NCBI GenBank assembly: GCA_958295665.1
Contig: OY282560.1
Span: 306,385,236-306,449,235, forward strand
Source of the DNA: Tipula vernalis
Lineage: Eukaryota > Arthropoda > Insecta > Diptera > Tipulidae
DNA length: 64,000 nucleotides
Reading direction: 5' to 3'
Shown here piece by piece: positions 10,718 through 23,060 of this stretch. A model generated the notes under the pieces. It saw only the letters and a program-made list of their open reading frames with translations. It was not told the origin of the DNA and did no database searches. Within the stretch, counting starts at the first letter, position 1, and every line of letters starts with the position of its first letter. Position numbers and translations under genes: made by a program.

Positions 10718-12670
10718 CAGAGCCTTCTAGAGTATAGAGCCATAATCTTAATGACGTATTTTTTAGAAGCTTTTTTAGTGGTATAACTTTTCACTGCTTT
10801 CCATAGGAATCCATAGTAAAAATGGTGTTTTTTAGCTTCAAGTTTTTCAATGAAAAAAGCAAAAATGTTATAAAATGTTTATATAAAAGTTTTCTACATA
10901 TCTTTAAGAACAATACACAAATAGGCCATATTGGTATTAAGTAAATATTATTTGCAGAAATATTAAAATTAAATTATTTCTAAAATATATTTTTTCGAAC
11001 TTTCATTTTGAAAAATACATCAAAGTTGGCTCTGACAAATTAAAATAATACTTGCTAAATTTATCTTTAGTTTTACTAGTGTACGTAAGATGTCTAAAAT
11101 GGTAAAAGAAAAATACGAAAAAAAATTATTTAATCGCAAAATTATCACACGTTCCTATATTTTGTGAATTTGTTTTGCTTTTCCTACAATTTTTGAACTT
11201 GAAATTTCCCCAACTGGTAATTTTTGGTAGAATTTTTCCAAATTTTTACGGCCATCACTGCCATCTATGTAAAGTATATTGACTTAATGACCAAACGAAT
11301 CGTAGTAAGCTTTTATTTCAATTTGACCAGAATGCTGTTGTTATGATTTTTTTTTAATATTTTGGTTTAAATAAATCAATTATTACAAGAAAATGAAAAC
11401 GATTTACTTAAACGATATTCATGTGTGTTGAAATTCAAACATTTATGAAAGTATTTCAGAAATCATAATTAAGAATTTGTAATGTTTTCATTTAAAAATT
11501 TGTCTTAGGAAAAAAAGTGATTTCCCATATGTTTTGTGTGTTTTACTATGAAAAGTTTCGTTTTTTCCTCGTTTCTAATTCCCTTATAAAAGCTCAGATT
11601 TTTTGATTATGGCTCTATAAAATACAGGGTGCTCTGGTATATCAGCAAGTAACTTGTAAAGCTATCATTGTGTGCATTAATTCAAAGAAGTTATTACCAA
11701 CATTACTAATAACCGTTATTGTGGGTTATGGTTAAATTTCCTACCACTAATACCAGAGCACCCTGTATTTTATAGAGCCATAATCAAAAAATCTGAGCTG
11801 TTATAAGGGAATTAGAAACGAGGAAAAAACGAAACTTTTCATAGTAAAACACACAAAACATATGGGAAATCACTTTTTTTCCTAAGACAAATTTTTAAAC
11901 GAAAACGTTACAAATTCTTAATTATGTTTTCTGAAATACTTTCATAAATGTTTGAATTTAAACGTGTATGAATATCGTTTAAGTAAATCGTTTTCATTTT
12001 CTTGTAATAATTGATTTATTTAAACCAAAATATTAAAAAAATTCATAACAACAGCATTCTGGTCAAATTGAAATAAAAGCTTACTACGATTCGTTTGGTT
12101 GTTAAGTCAATATACATTACATAGATGGCAGTGATGGCCCTAAAAATTTGGAAAAATTGTACCAAAAATTACCGCCTGGGGAAATTTCAAGTTCAAAAAT
12201 TGTAGGAAAAGCAAAACAAATTCACAAAATATAGGAACGTGTGATAATTTTACGATTAAATAATTTTTTTTCGTATTTTTCTGTAACTATTTTAGACATC
12301 TTACGTACACTAGTAAAACTAAAGATAAATTTAGCAAGTATTATTTTAATTTGTCAGAGCCAACTTTGATGTATTTTTCAAAATGAAAGTTTGAAAAATA
12401 AATTTTAAAAATAATTTAATTTTAATATTTCTGCAATTAATATTTACTTATTACCAATATGGCCTTCTTGTATATTGTTCTTAAGGATATGTAGAAAACT
12501 TTTATATAAACATTTTATAATATTTTTGCTTTTTTCATTGAAAAACTTGAAGCTAAAAAACACCATTTTTACTATGGATTCCTATGGAAATCAGTGAAAA
12601 GTTATACCACTAAAAAAGCTTCTAAAAAATACGTCATTAAAATTATGGCTCTATACTCTAGAAGGCTCTG
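10718..12670. mobile_element. 1.95-kb foldback element with 0.92-kb inverted arms
   Basis: The left arm (about 10718-11640) and right arm (about 11750-12670) are near-perfect reverse complements around a 109-bp loop. Outer ends read CAGAGCCTTCTAGAGTATAG and its complement; inner ends read GGGTGCTCTGGTAT and its complement. The motif ATTATGGCTCTATA(A) is found at both the outer and inner ends of the arms. There is no open frame of note. Mismatches are scattered, small indels are rare, and the two arms have stayed alike, so it is either young or homogenised by conversion. Transcription through it would give a long double-stranded RNA hairpin. Confidence 0.9.
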
Positions 12671-12975
12671 CTAATACCTTTGAAACACTACGATTTAATA
12701 AAACCGATTTAGTGAATTTATTAAACCGAAGTTTGTCTAGGGTACTAGGGAACCTGGTGTATTTACTTTGAATGAATAACGGTTTGACTATAACGAAACT
12801 TTCACTGCGTCTAATTAAGCTAAATGGAGCACAGTACTTTAAATCGCACATGGTTCTACGTTTAAAAGTCGTATCTTCCAAACTGTTCTATTTTTATTTA
12901 AACAAATTCTCAAATTACACATCTTTTACGCATAAAAACTGTGTAAATTACAAAGTGTAGTTTACTCGCCCAACT

Positions 12976-13200
12976 GTGCTTTCCACAACCTATTTACTGG
13001 CCTCTTTTGGAACATTTGAAGCCAAGAAGAAGCTATGGAGAAATCCGCGAAAACGGTATATATTGAAATTACCAGTTGTAGTTACTCCCACAGAGAATAA
13101 AAGGCGATGCACTGGCGATGTTTGCAAATCGAATGGATTTACTGCTTGCGTCAAATGCAACGTTGAAATTTACATAAAAATTATCTTTTATTCAATTTAT
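12976..13200 (+). pseudogene. Possible piggyBac-type transposase tail
   Basis: One open frame reads LPVVVTPTENKRRC followed by C-x4-C, then CVKC and a Val-Glu-Ile stretch. The spacing loosely resembles the cysteine-rich C-terminal domain of piggyBac transposases (pattern RC..C..NG...C..C.V). Nothing upstream supports a catalytic domain and the frame runs on into AT-rich sequence without the expected end. Confidence is low; it could be unrelated. Confidence 0.25.
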
Positions 13201-13279
13201 TTCGAATGTATATTAATTTATCCAGAAAATTACAAATCGAATCCGACACCCCAAAGATATTTTCCATTGTTTTAGACAT

Positions 13280-14361
13280 CATTAAAAAGTTTCGGGGACA
13301 ATTCGAATTAATTCACTGACCCGTGCAGCTTAATAAATATAAAAGAGTTAGTTACAGATCACATAAATCAACAAACAATTACGTGTAAATCAAAATGTTG
13401 TTCTTAAACCAAAATTCTTACGCAGAGTATGTCCTACTCAAAGTACTAATTTTGCCACATTGAACCACCTGCAAATAACACCGAAAAAAACTGATATTCA
13501 TGATAACACAAATAAAAAGCCAATTGTGAAAAAGCAATATAAGTACACGAAAATTATTATTTTTTTTACGATCGCATATTTTATGACTTACCTACCTGGC
13601 CAAGTATATTTGTATAGTGCACTTAAAGCTTCGTACTCGTGTGTATATATAAAAAAAAAAAAATCTAAGGGTAAGCTTTTAATTTCTTTCTAAGTATGTT
13701 TAATTAATATACAATAATTAAATTTATGATATAATTTACAATGTTTTGTATTTGATATGACTTACATATCATTGCAAAAAAAAAAAAAAATTTATCGATT
13801 AGTTTATCTTACAACATTCTACTACGAAACCAATTTTTTTTGCTTTTTTTTGCGTTTTTTTTCTATCTTAATAAATAAGAAATAAAATTGAAAAAAAAAC
13901 AAAATAAAAATAAAATTCTTGATCTTAACGAAATAAAAGTTCATTCAACAATACATAGTTCTTCTGTAACGATCGTGCAAAGTGTTTTTCGGTCTTTTTT
14001 ATGTTTTTTTATTGAAATATTAATAAAAAGAAGGTCGCGTATTTTTCTTTTATTTTTTTGACAAACAAGTGATTTTTATTATTATTATTTATTTATTTAA
14101 TTTTAATTGACTTTTAAATATATAATTATTAAAATATGTAATTAATTAAATTAATTTTTTAATTAACTATAAACGGATGAATTTGGATAATATTTTTTTT
14201 GTGTGCTATTGAAGTGAAAAATAAATTTAAAAAATAAAACCAAAAAAAAATTAAAATTATTTATTATTGCTAATAGCAAAGTGTTTCTTTTTTTTTATTA
14301 TTTGATGTGGTAAAATAAATAAACCAAAAAAATTTAATTATTGAGATAGAAAATTTAAATT
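13280..14361. other. AT-rich stretch upstream of the candidate otopetrin exon 1
   Basis: This region is dominated by A/T runs and has no recognised gene. It would hold the 5' UTR and promoter if the start codon at 14362 is used. No core promoter element stands out. Confidence 0.35.
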
Positions 14362-14435
14362 ATGTTTCGTACTGTGTCCTCATCCCAAGTGGAACGAATT
14401 ATGGATTATAATAACGCTAATAACAATGAGAAAGG
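14362..14435 (+). CDS. Candidate first coding exon of the otopetrin-like gene
   Basis: The frame starts with ATG in the context AAATTATG and encodes MFRTVSSSQVERIMD followed by an Asn-rich stretch ending NNNEKG. It is cut by a donor GTAAAT at 14436. The exon ends after two bases of a codon, and the next exon at 46589 opens with exactly one base before its frame, restoring Gly-Asp-Leu. Adding this exon makes the total coding length 2280 nt, divisible by three. The intervening intron would be 32,153 bp. The link is inferred from phase and from the lack of any other start near 46589; transcript data would settle it. The exon could instead belong to an unrelated gene. Confidence 0.55.
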
Positions 14436-15061
14436 GTAAATTAGAGAGTGGTTTTTAATTTTAACTATTTTAATTAAATATTTTATTTTATATTTTATTA
14501 GAAAAAGGTGATCAACTTACCTAAAAGTTAACTTTTCCAACAATCTTTTTTTTTGCGCCAATGCTATCTTTCTTTATCGCTTGTATGAAGAGAAGCATTA
14601 TTTTATAAGACATATATAATTCTAAGTTGATTGCTTGCAGCATAATTTTTGTGTTATTTTTAACCCGCCGGCAATTTCAATTTTATTAGACCACACTGTA
14701 ATTTTAATTATGAAATCTTACTCATAGGTTTTATTCTAAGAATTGTTTTTTATTTATTATCGTTTCGCGATTAAATCATCTAATTAAATTAAATTTATAT
14801 TCTGAAAATATTAATGTTACGTGTCTGTAGAGCTTTTTAATTATGTAATATTCCCCCATACCGATAGATTTACACTATTGTAAGCGTACATTTATAAGTG
14901 TAGCTTAATGTCTTAAGCCGTAATAAATTCCTGTCAAACTTTTATCAGAAAAAAATTACCAAATTCGATGCAACCGTACATAAATTAACAAATTCTAAAT
15001 AAGGAAACATTTTTTACTTGAGGTCAATATAATCTAATGTCATCACAATAAAATTCGGGGA

Positions 15062-15356
15062 CTGGGGCGGAATCGTGAAATCCGTATGATAAATTTTAGC
15101 GGTAGTAAAAAATTCTATGAACGTCTATAAATTCTACAAATTCAAAAAATGATCAAAGTTACCCAAGTTATTTTGTATCAAATCGCAATTAAAAGTCGCA
15201 TAAAAATTTGTCGATAAACTTTCACTTATTTGAAATTTCATACAAAATAACTTGGGTAGCTTTGACCATTTTTTGAATTTATAGAATTTATAGATGTTCA
15301 TAGAGTTTTTTACTACCGCTAAAATTTATCGTACGGATTTCATGATTTCGGCCCTG
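15062..15356. mobile_element. Foldback MITE, about 295 bp
   Basis: The two ends are inverted copies: GAAATCCGTATGATAAATTT at the left and its near complement at the right, with arms of about 120 bp around a short AT-rich spacer. The extreme ends read CTGGGGCGGAATCGTG and CAGGGCCGAAATCATG. No coding sequence is present, so it would depend on a transposase encoded elsewhere. Confidence 0.7.
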
Positions 15357-15655
15357 TTTTTAATTTTTTTTTTTCTCATCTAGAATGCTTTTTGAAATTT
15401 TTTGTTTTTTATGTATACATTAAAATAAAATCTTTTCCCTCCAAACATTGCGTAACAGAAATGTACAGTTTACGAAGACTTGCCGCTGCTAAAGTCTTCG
15501 TAAACGTAACGTATTTGTGTAACGAAAAATATGGAAAAACGAACAGTTTGCAACAAGAGAAATGTAACAGATTTACGTATTAATATATCTTCGCTAATAT
15601 GGAATACAAATGAACGGCTTTCAATGTTGCACTTGTGAATCGCTTAGATAATATA

Positions 15656-16790
15656 CTATCGAACAATTTTAGTGTCACTTTTTCGGAACGCATAGGTGTA
15701 ATATAATTGAACAGTTTTAGTGCAAGTTTTAGGATGTGCAAATATCCTTATTGCACACATCAAATACAAGGACAGTGTATAATACTTTTCATTAATTATA
15801 TCTTTAAATGCTACCATACCAATATAACATAAAAAGAGACGAAACTCAGAAGCTTTACAGTGATCTCTGTTTTCTTTTAAATTCCAGAATGATACATTTA
15901 CGAATTTGTTGTTGTTGTGTATTTCTCGCATCAATTTGATTTCGCGTTAGAGAAATTTCGTATTTACGCGTTTTATGAGGCGGGAAAGCATTTGCATCAT
16001 GACACCTATAATACGCAATGCAAATATCGATTGAAAATTGGGTAACACATATAATAGGTATCATTTCTAATAACTGTGTCAAGTTTAATGTGATGACTTG
16101 AGTCAATTTTGTTTTGAAAGCCTTCATCTGTCCTAAGTTGACAAACGCTTTGTGAAAACAAACTTTATGCTTGAAATGCGTCCCTTTTATATTGCATTTC
16201 GTACAACTGGAATAACCAGCATGTGATTTCACACCTGAAATTAGAGTAAAATTTAAAAAAGTTTATAAAAATTAGTAGAAAATTAAAACCGTTTTAAATT
16301 TAATTTTTGGTTTCTTTATGCCATGATATATTCCCATAGGAAAAACTTCTTGATATGCTACAATTCGGCCAAGAATGGACCATAATTGATTTGTCGAGCT
16401 CTTTGTCAATAGCACTCCATCTACACCAATGTCAATAATTATTGAGGTACCGTAAAATTGTATATTGTAGTTGTTTCTCGAGACCAATGTGTAAATATTG
16501 ACTATGGCCCATTGATGTGACACTTGTAATCTTATTAAGTGTTTTTTGTAATGTTCTTACGCCTTTTGGCAAAGTCGGATTATATGTTCGAAGTATTTTG
16601 AGCAATGCATTCGCAGACTCATTTGATGAGTTTTATTTTACAGTCCAGTCGCATATTTCTTGACATATATTATCACCAATTATAGAGTCGCAGTCGTCTT
16701 CACTGTCACACAGTAAAAGTTTATCACACTAATTGAACAAAAATCACGTTTTTATTAATTCCACTCACTTAAAATAATATTCGTATACAT
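15656..16790 (-). pseudogene. Decayed DNA-transposon transposase (EnSpm/CACTA-like)
   Basis: Several minus-strand frames follow one another in the order expected for a single protein. Near 16523-16272 is GVDGVLLTKSSTNQLW then GIYHGIKKP. Next comes KSHAGYSSCTKC at 16232, then an ILEFKRKQRSL segment, and finally KASEFRLFLCYIG near 15860. This matches my memory of insect transposase-domain proteins that carry IDG.PL.KSS, H.GY.GC.KC, RKPRSL and K.TEFR.FLLY.G blocks. They are usually grouped with EnSpm/CACTA-like elements; the exact superfamily is uncertain. Frame changes and stops make it a pseudogene. Confidence 0.6.
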
Positions 16791-16794
16791 GTCT

Positions 16795-17830
16795 GAAAAT
16801 AGTCGTCTCGGTATTATCGAACTGCACGAAGCTTCAAAGTCTTCGTCTACCTTGTTCAATGTCCTTCAAAGCGGTAAAAGGATCATGTGGCCGGGAGTCT
16901 TCAAGTAAACAGTTAGAAAATGGCCAAAGGAAACCTTAACAACTACGGATGTACAAACTCCGAAAAGCCCATCTTCTTCGGACAAAATAAAGCTCACACG
17001 ACTTGAAAGATGCAAAGTGTTACGAAGCGGTTCGGGGGCAAAAAATCCAGAAAAATTATTTTTACCGATGAGCAGCTATTCATAATTGAACAATGTTACA
17101 ATCATCAAAATGACCGTTTTTGGTCAAAACCATCTTCCCCCTGCGCCCTGCGCGAGATTTGTTAAACCGCCCCTTTTAATTTTTATTTTTAACAAAGAGA
17201 GGAATAATGAGTTTGGCTGCGATTTAGTAAAAAGGGTCTAGTAAATTTTTCGTATTTAGCCGCAATGAAGACTTGAATACTAAAACACGCGTATTGTTCT
17301 ATCCGAGTAACACTTCCTTTTCGGGAATGTTTGGCTAGTTTCGATTTTTTCTTCCTTCTCATACCAAGAGTCTTTAATATCTTATTCTTAGTGTCTGCAA
17401 CACACTTTTTATTTTAAATATTTGGGTAACTTAACATTTAATCCATCATGTTACTTAATCAAACTAGATAGTATTTGTACTCATTCATAGATTCATTTTG
17501 ATCGTACAATATATTTATGCTCAAAATTTAGCGCTCTTAAAAATTTTACACCTTGTGCCACCGCGCAAACTCGCACACACCTCGAGCCGGCCCCGTATCG
17601 ACGTTATGAAATGACCACCATTTTCTCCGGATTTAAATTCTCTCGACTAGTTTGTTTGGGCATACTTGAAGACTAAAGCGTGCGCCATACCAAGTTAAAA
17701 TTAGGAGTCATTACATGCTGCCATTGTCAAGGTCTGGGATGAAACGCCTCTACAACGTAAACGTTTAAAACGCTATGTAGTGATGCTCATTGAGGCTATT
17801 TTGAAAACGTTTAATTTTCGTATTATTGTA
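16795..17830 (+). pseudogene. Tc1/mariner-type transposase remnant
   Basis: Plus-strand fragments keep a helix-turn-helix region at about 16795-17000 (IIELHEAS, then a TVRKWPKETL segment), the first catalytic-aspartate block at about 17052-17124 (KIIFTDEQLFIIEQ, then NHQNDRFW) and, near 17640-17830, a C-terminal remnant resembling LDYFVWGxL followed by IVKVWDE. These are the landmarks of a mariner/Tc-like DDE/D transposase. The middle part is lost or unreadable and stops are frequent. Terminal inverted repeats were not found. Confidence 0.6.
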
Positions 17831-18539
17831 GATAAACGTATATGTTATTTACAAGTCTATAGAATTTTCATATGATTTGGTTCAAATTCTTCCGTTATAT
17901 TTTTAACACTGAGATTAACATAAAATTACCGACCCAGGTGAATAAACACTTTATAAAATTAATTGGTACTTCAAGTACTTACTTTATTTTTAGCAATCTC
18001 ACGTGACTGCTAATAACTATGGAATCGACCATTTCATTATATCATGAATAATAATAAGTTATCGTTCTTCTTGTTCTAAGGAAACTATCGACCGAATATG
18101 GTAGAAACCAAAAAATCTCTATGCGTGAAGATACGTGAATTATCCGATTGACCTAAATGAGCTCTTTATCTCAAAAGGGTCAATTTAAACTGGAGCTAGG
18201 AGTAAAACACTTGATTATGTGCAACAGTTAACCTTGAGATTAATTTTTTTTTTTAATTGAACGATAATTTCAATTATTTTGTATTTAAGTTAAAGCTTTA
18301 CATTAGCTTTGGCTTTTAATAAATTTTAACGCCAATTTTTCATATTGAATAACTGTGTTAGTTACCTGTAAAATATGAATACCGCCCCATCAATTTTAAA
18401 AAGCAAATGACAAGGGAATCAAACTGTGTAATATGTGCAGCTTATTAATCTAAAAAAAAATCAATTATAAATATTAAAATGATAAGCATGTTAAATCTCT
18501 GAAAATTGCATTCATAATACAAAAAACCTTGATAACTTC

Positions 18540-21480
18540 ATCGAGAACACGACTAAACTAATCTAAAGTATTCAATGGGCTTTTGTATGATAAATTTCTT
18601 CTTATGAAGAACTGATAACAGATCAATAGCTCTAATCTGCTCTGGTAACCGATTGTAAGTAACAAGACCAACACGGAGAAGCGAATTATGCGCTTTGAAA
18701 CTATTAGTGTATATTTTTGATAAATCGAAAAATTGCTTTGTAGTACGATAAGCCATGAATTGCTTTGTAAATAAATAACATAGAATTATACAAACACACT
18801 TGTCTCACTTTGAAGGTATTAATATAAAGTTCACGAGTTTGGGGTTAAGTAGTGTTTGTTAAGAATTAATTTAATAATTTTATTCTGATATAATCGTTGG
18901 CATTGAACCAGAATGGGCTTAAATAATTTAACCGAGAGTATACATTCACATAATAAATATTCCACAACATTTTAGAGCTTAAGTAAAGCCTCACGTTTCT
19001 AAATATAGAAATAAAAATGGGCTGATACTTGCTAATAGACTATGTAGGCGGTGATTCCAGGTTAGAAGGCTGACAAGCTCAACACCAAGATATACAAAAC
19101 TATCACACTGTGAAATAACAGTTCCATTTACTTGAAGGACAATGTTAGGTGTGATAGCAGGGGTCCTTTTAAAGAATAACATATAGTGTGATTGGTTTAA
19201 ATTTATAGACAAAGCATTATTAATCAACCAACTAATTAGGAGGTCTAGATCATATTGCAACACTTTGAACACGATTAACTACCAACAAGCGAAAGTTTGT
19301 AAAGTAGTAATTCATGGTTAATATTGTTAAATGCTTTTCTGAGATCAATAAAAGCGAAACAACTGAAACAAATTTTCCTTCGCTAAGGTGAGGTCTCCTG
19401 CAGATTAGTTACAAGGTAACATGCCAGAGTAGTACTAGAATTTTCAAAAAATTCAAATTGATTATTGCTTATTACATTATTTGTCGTTAAAAAACTACTG
19501 AGACGTTCCAAAACTATATATTCAATTAATTTCCTGACATTTGATAAAATTGAAATTGGTCTATAATTTCCTGGATCGCATTTATCACCGGATTTGTAAA
19601 TGGGGATAACTTTGACCTGGGCTAATGATGACGGAAATACACCTAAATCAAATGCACTATTTATCAATTTAACCAGCATAGGAGAAAAGTTAATTGAATA
19701 TCTTTTCAATAATTTTGCCGATATTGAATCAGGACCGTTAGATGAATTATTCTTGAGACTATTAATAATTTTCGCTATCTCTATAGAATTAATCTGATGC
19801 ATTTTGAAGGGAACAGAAATACTATAATTACAGTTATTACTATGGTAACGCAAGTTAAATGAATAGGTACTTGGTAACGAACAACGAATAAACCATTTAT
19901 TTAATTCATTACAAATTTGTTTACGGAATTTTGTTAAATATAGCTTCATTAAGAACTGACCAAAGTTTCCTAGAATTAATCGCACTAGTAATCTCATGTG
20001 AATAATAAGCTCGTTTGGCCTTATTAATAAGAGTAATAATTTTATTATGTAACAATTTAAATTGTTGAATATAGTAAAGATTGTCACGGTTCTTCATAAT
20101 GCTTAAGATTTCATTGTTAATCCAGGGTGTGCTTTTGAATAGCCGCTGAAAGATTTGTAACAAAATCATCAAAATTAGACACTTTATTCAAAAATCTAAA
20201 GTCACTGGATTTTTTCATAAGTTGATAATTAATTGTACTTTTAGTATGTTTAGTGCATGATAAGTTGAGATGTCTATTACAATCAATAGAGATTGAAATT
20301 TGACGGTGATCAGAAAAGGAAACGACCTTTAGCAATATAATATATTTATAATCAAAATTATTGGACAAAATATGGTCGATGACTGTTCCAATGGAATTAG
20401 ATAATCTGGTGCAATGCTGGTGCAACCACTAGCAGCTACTGTATGACAGTACTTTTGTACAGTTAGATCCCGTTGATCTTTGATATCAAAATTAAAATCG
20501 TCAACACAAATACAATTTCTATAAGGACTAATAATTCCTTCAAGCGTATAATTAAAATTATCACAATTGCACGACTGATTTCTATAAAGGGCCAAAACAT
20601 TCAGGTTAATACCACGGATATGATGTAGTTAATACAGCATCGTATTTCATGAACTTTGTTTTTCAAACTTCGTATGTTAAAGTATACCACAAGTACTGTT
20701 GGTGTTTTCAGATATTTAACATCAATATTGTTTGTAATATTAATTGACATTAGGCAAACGAAAACCCAAAAAAAAAAAATATTAATAAAAATTAAATTTA
20801 AAAGTTTAAAATGAAAATCTATAATATTATATTTACTTATCATCAGCTACACCACTATTAAGTTTATCCAAATCCGCACAAATGATTTAATTGTGTGTAC
20901 ACGCGATCCCTCGAACTTTCTAATTTTGCAGTTATTATTGAACTAGACAAATTTGAAATTATTTTCTTGGCGAATTTTTTCATCTTCTTTAACAAAGCCA
21001 AGTTGTATCTGGTAAGAAGTTGTGTAGTGGTGGAAGCTGCAGAGAGCTGATGTACAATTATATGACCCAATTTTTTTTGCGCCTGCCGTAATTTCTAAAT
21101 TTCACAATAATAGGCTGGTCACGTTCAACAGAGCATCAAGCCGATTTAACTGTACGCACAGAGTCAATGATTAAATTATTCGAACCCGATTTTAATGTGT
21201 CACATATATCCCCAATAATGCTTTTGAGATATTCCTGAGCCTTTGCTGGCACACCGGTAATAAACAGATGATCACTTAATTGGTGCTGTTTTAAACCATT
21301 AATTTGTGATTTCAAAAAATTTACTTCATTTTGCAGCTTACTGTTTTCATTCACAAGTTTTTCAACTTTATCTAGCAGCAGGTTGTTGTCGATAGATATG
21401 GAATAGTCATGATAATGATACTGAACGAAGTGCAATTGTCCCATATAAAATATTGAAACCATCACTTTAGAAATTTTAAA
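18540..21480 (-). mobile_element. Jockey/CR1-type LINE, 5'-to-3' remnant with RT catalytic box deleted
   Basis: Read on the minus strand from 21465, an ORF1 remnant comes first with a coiled coil (LLDKVEKLVNENSKLQNEV) and an ORF1 core. An endonuclease remnant follows, with DHIL and FSDHRQISISI. Then the reverse transcriptase has NSSNGPDSISAKLL, IPIYKSGDKCDPGNYRPIS and FAFIDLRKAFNNINHELL. After KLSLVG the sequence jumps to DLDLLISWLINNALSINLN, so the Y/F-A-D-D box has been lost by an internal deletion. It ends with the C-terminal domain near 18750-18553. Order and motifs are those of Jockey/CR1-group LINEs. Many stops; inactive. Confidence 0.85.
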
Positions 21481-21489
21481 TTTTCTCAG

Positions 21490-22470
21490 TCGTCATTTAG
21501 TATGTTCTAACATTTATTTAGATCAATTGGGTACCGGAGTAACCCGGATATTAAAATAAACAATACTCGACGTCCCGGATACTTTAAAACTCGAGTATTT
21601 TGTACTAATTTCCACCGCGAGAAGGGGTGGCATCTACCACCAGTGTAAAAGCACACATCGGCATTATATAACTTCTGATCATTGAGCCATTCCCTACGTA
21701 CGGCCCAAATGTCACGTCAATCGGTTTTGTCCGAAAAAATTCTGACGTAATAACCTATTTTTAACGGTCAAATCCTGGACTATAACTCTAATTTTTAATC
21801 TTAGTGTTTTACAACAATTTTAACTATCATACCTTTCAATGCTCTTCAAATTCCTTCCTAACTAGCTACCATTAAATAAAAACTTGCAAAAGCCAGTATT
21901 ATACATATTCAAAATACAAATACTTTCAAAGTCGATTCAAGTATTATTTTATTTCTAAGTATTCCGATTTTATTGAAATTGTATGGCCTCGATTTCACCC
22001 GCATTACTATAAGTCGGATTTAAAGAAAATTTAAATATGAAATGTTGCTAACCTCAAACGTCATTCAACTTCCGCAGAATTGTCTATGAAAATTATTTTT
22101 GTCATTTCTGCTTATTCTCGATTTGTAAGAAAATTTAACTCAGTTTCTAGAGAAAAAGTTGCAAAAAATTTTTTTCATTTTAGCTCGTATTTTGCAAAAT
22201 TTCTAGTTTCAGAATTTTCAAAAAAATAAATACTCATAAAATAATTAATTCACCGAATGATTAGAGAGAATCTTATGATAGTGATTAACTGTTCAAATTC
22301 AATCTATTGTTGTGCGAATAATCGAGTCAATAAAAGGATGTAAAAATGATTATGTACCAAATATCGTTAATTTGCTTTAATTAGATAAAAATGGAATTTA
22401 ATTTAATTTTTTACTTTTCCCACTATAACGATGTTATATTGGATAAGTATTGTAATCGCGGAAAAAAATG
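21490..22470. other. Unassigned sequence between transposon remnants
   Basis: No gene is recognised. A segment at about 21620-21780 has less AT-rich composition and looks like a dispersed repeat. There is no open frame longer than about 60 codons. Confidence 0.35.
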
Positions 22471-22489
22471 TGTTATAGATTTTCACATT

Positions 22490-23060
22490 TCTCGATGAAT
22501 TGGGCTACCAGAATGTGAATGCCGAATGATGCCAATTTTCCTATAGGCGATATACCTATTGACTCTATTTTGTTAATTAGTTCGATGTTATTTCTGATTG
22601 AATGATTGTTTTGCATTTGAATATTTTAGCAGAGGAAGTAATTAATTTCTTTAGCAACTTTGTACGCTGGTGCGGTTGTGAAGTCTATGATCGTTCTTAT
22701 TGTTATTTCCGGTTTGTGAATTTTTTGGTATAGTGTTCTGGTTTTTGGTACCGTTGGTTTTATGGGTTTAATTCAACTTTTTTGTTCTGGGTTAAACAAT
22801 GCAGATAGTTGTTAATCTTTTTATTGATCGCCTTGTGATATTTGTTTGTTGGAGTCCAACTATATTATTGTTTTCGATATAATCATTAACCTTCGACTTA
22901 CAGTCATCTGTTTCATTATAACGATTGTATTTCCTTTATCGGCTTTTGTTGACTGCGTCATTCTCTAATAGCTTGACAATTATGTCTTTCACTGTATGCT
23001 TTCGGTTTCGTGTGTTTTGGTTTGTAGTTGCCTTCTTTTAACGTACATCAACTGCTATAA
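22490..23060 (-). mobile_element. Penelope-like reverse-transcriptase remnant
   Basis: Minus-strand fragments in shifting frames give ETDDCKSKVNDYIENNN, then KTRTLYQKIHKPEITIRTI, then APAYKVAKEINYFL, then NNIELINKIESIGISP and LASFGIHILVAQFI. This follows the order of Penelope-like RTs, in which a KIHKP...IRPIV...SP.Y.L.K block precedes N...(E/D)L..K...I and SFDI.SLF. The resemblance is clear in the middle block and weaker at the edges. Stops and shifts show it is dead. Confidence 0.5.

Noticed and set aside
13460..13693. 77-codon frame with a hydrophobic middle
   Set aside because: AT-rich, ends in a Lys run, no family resemblance and no splice-site support.
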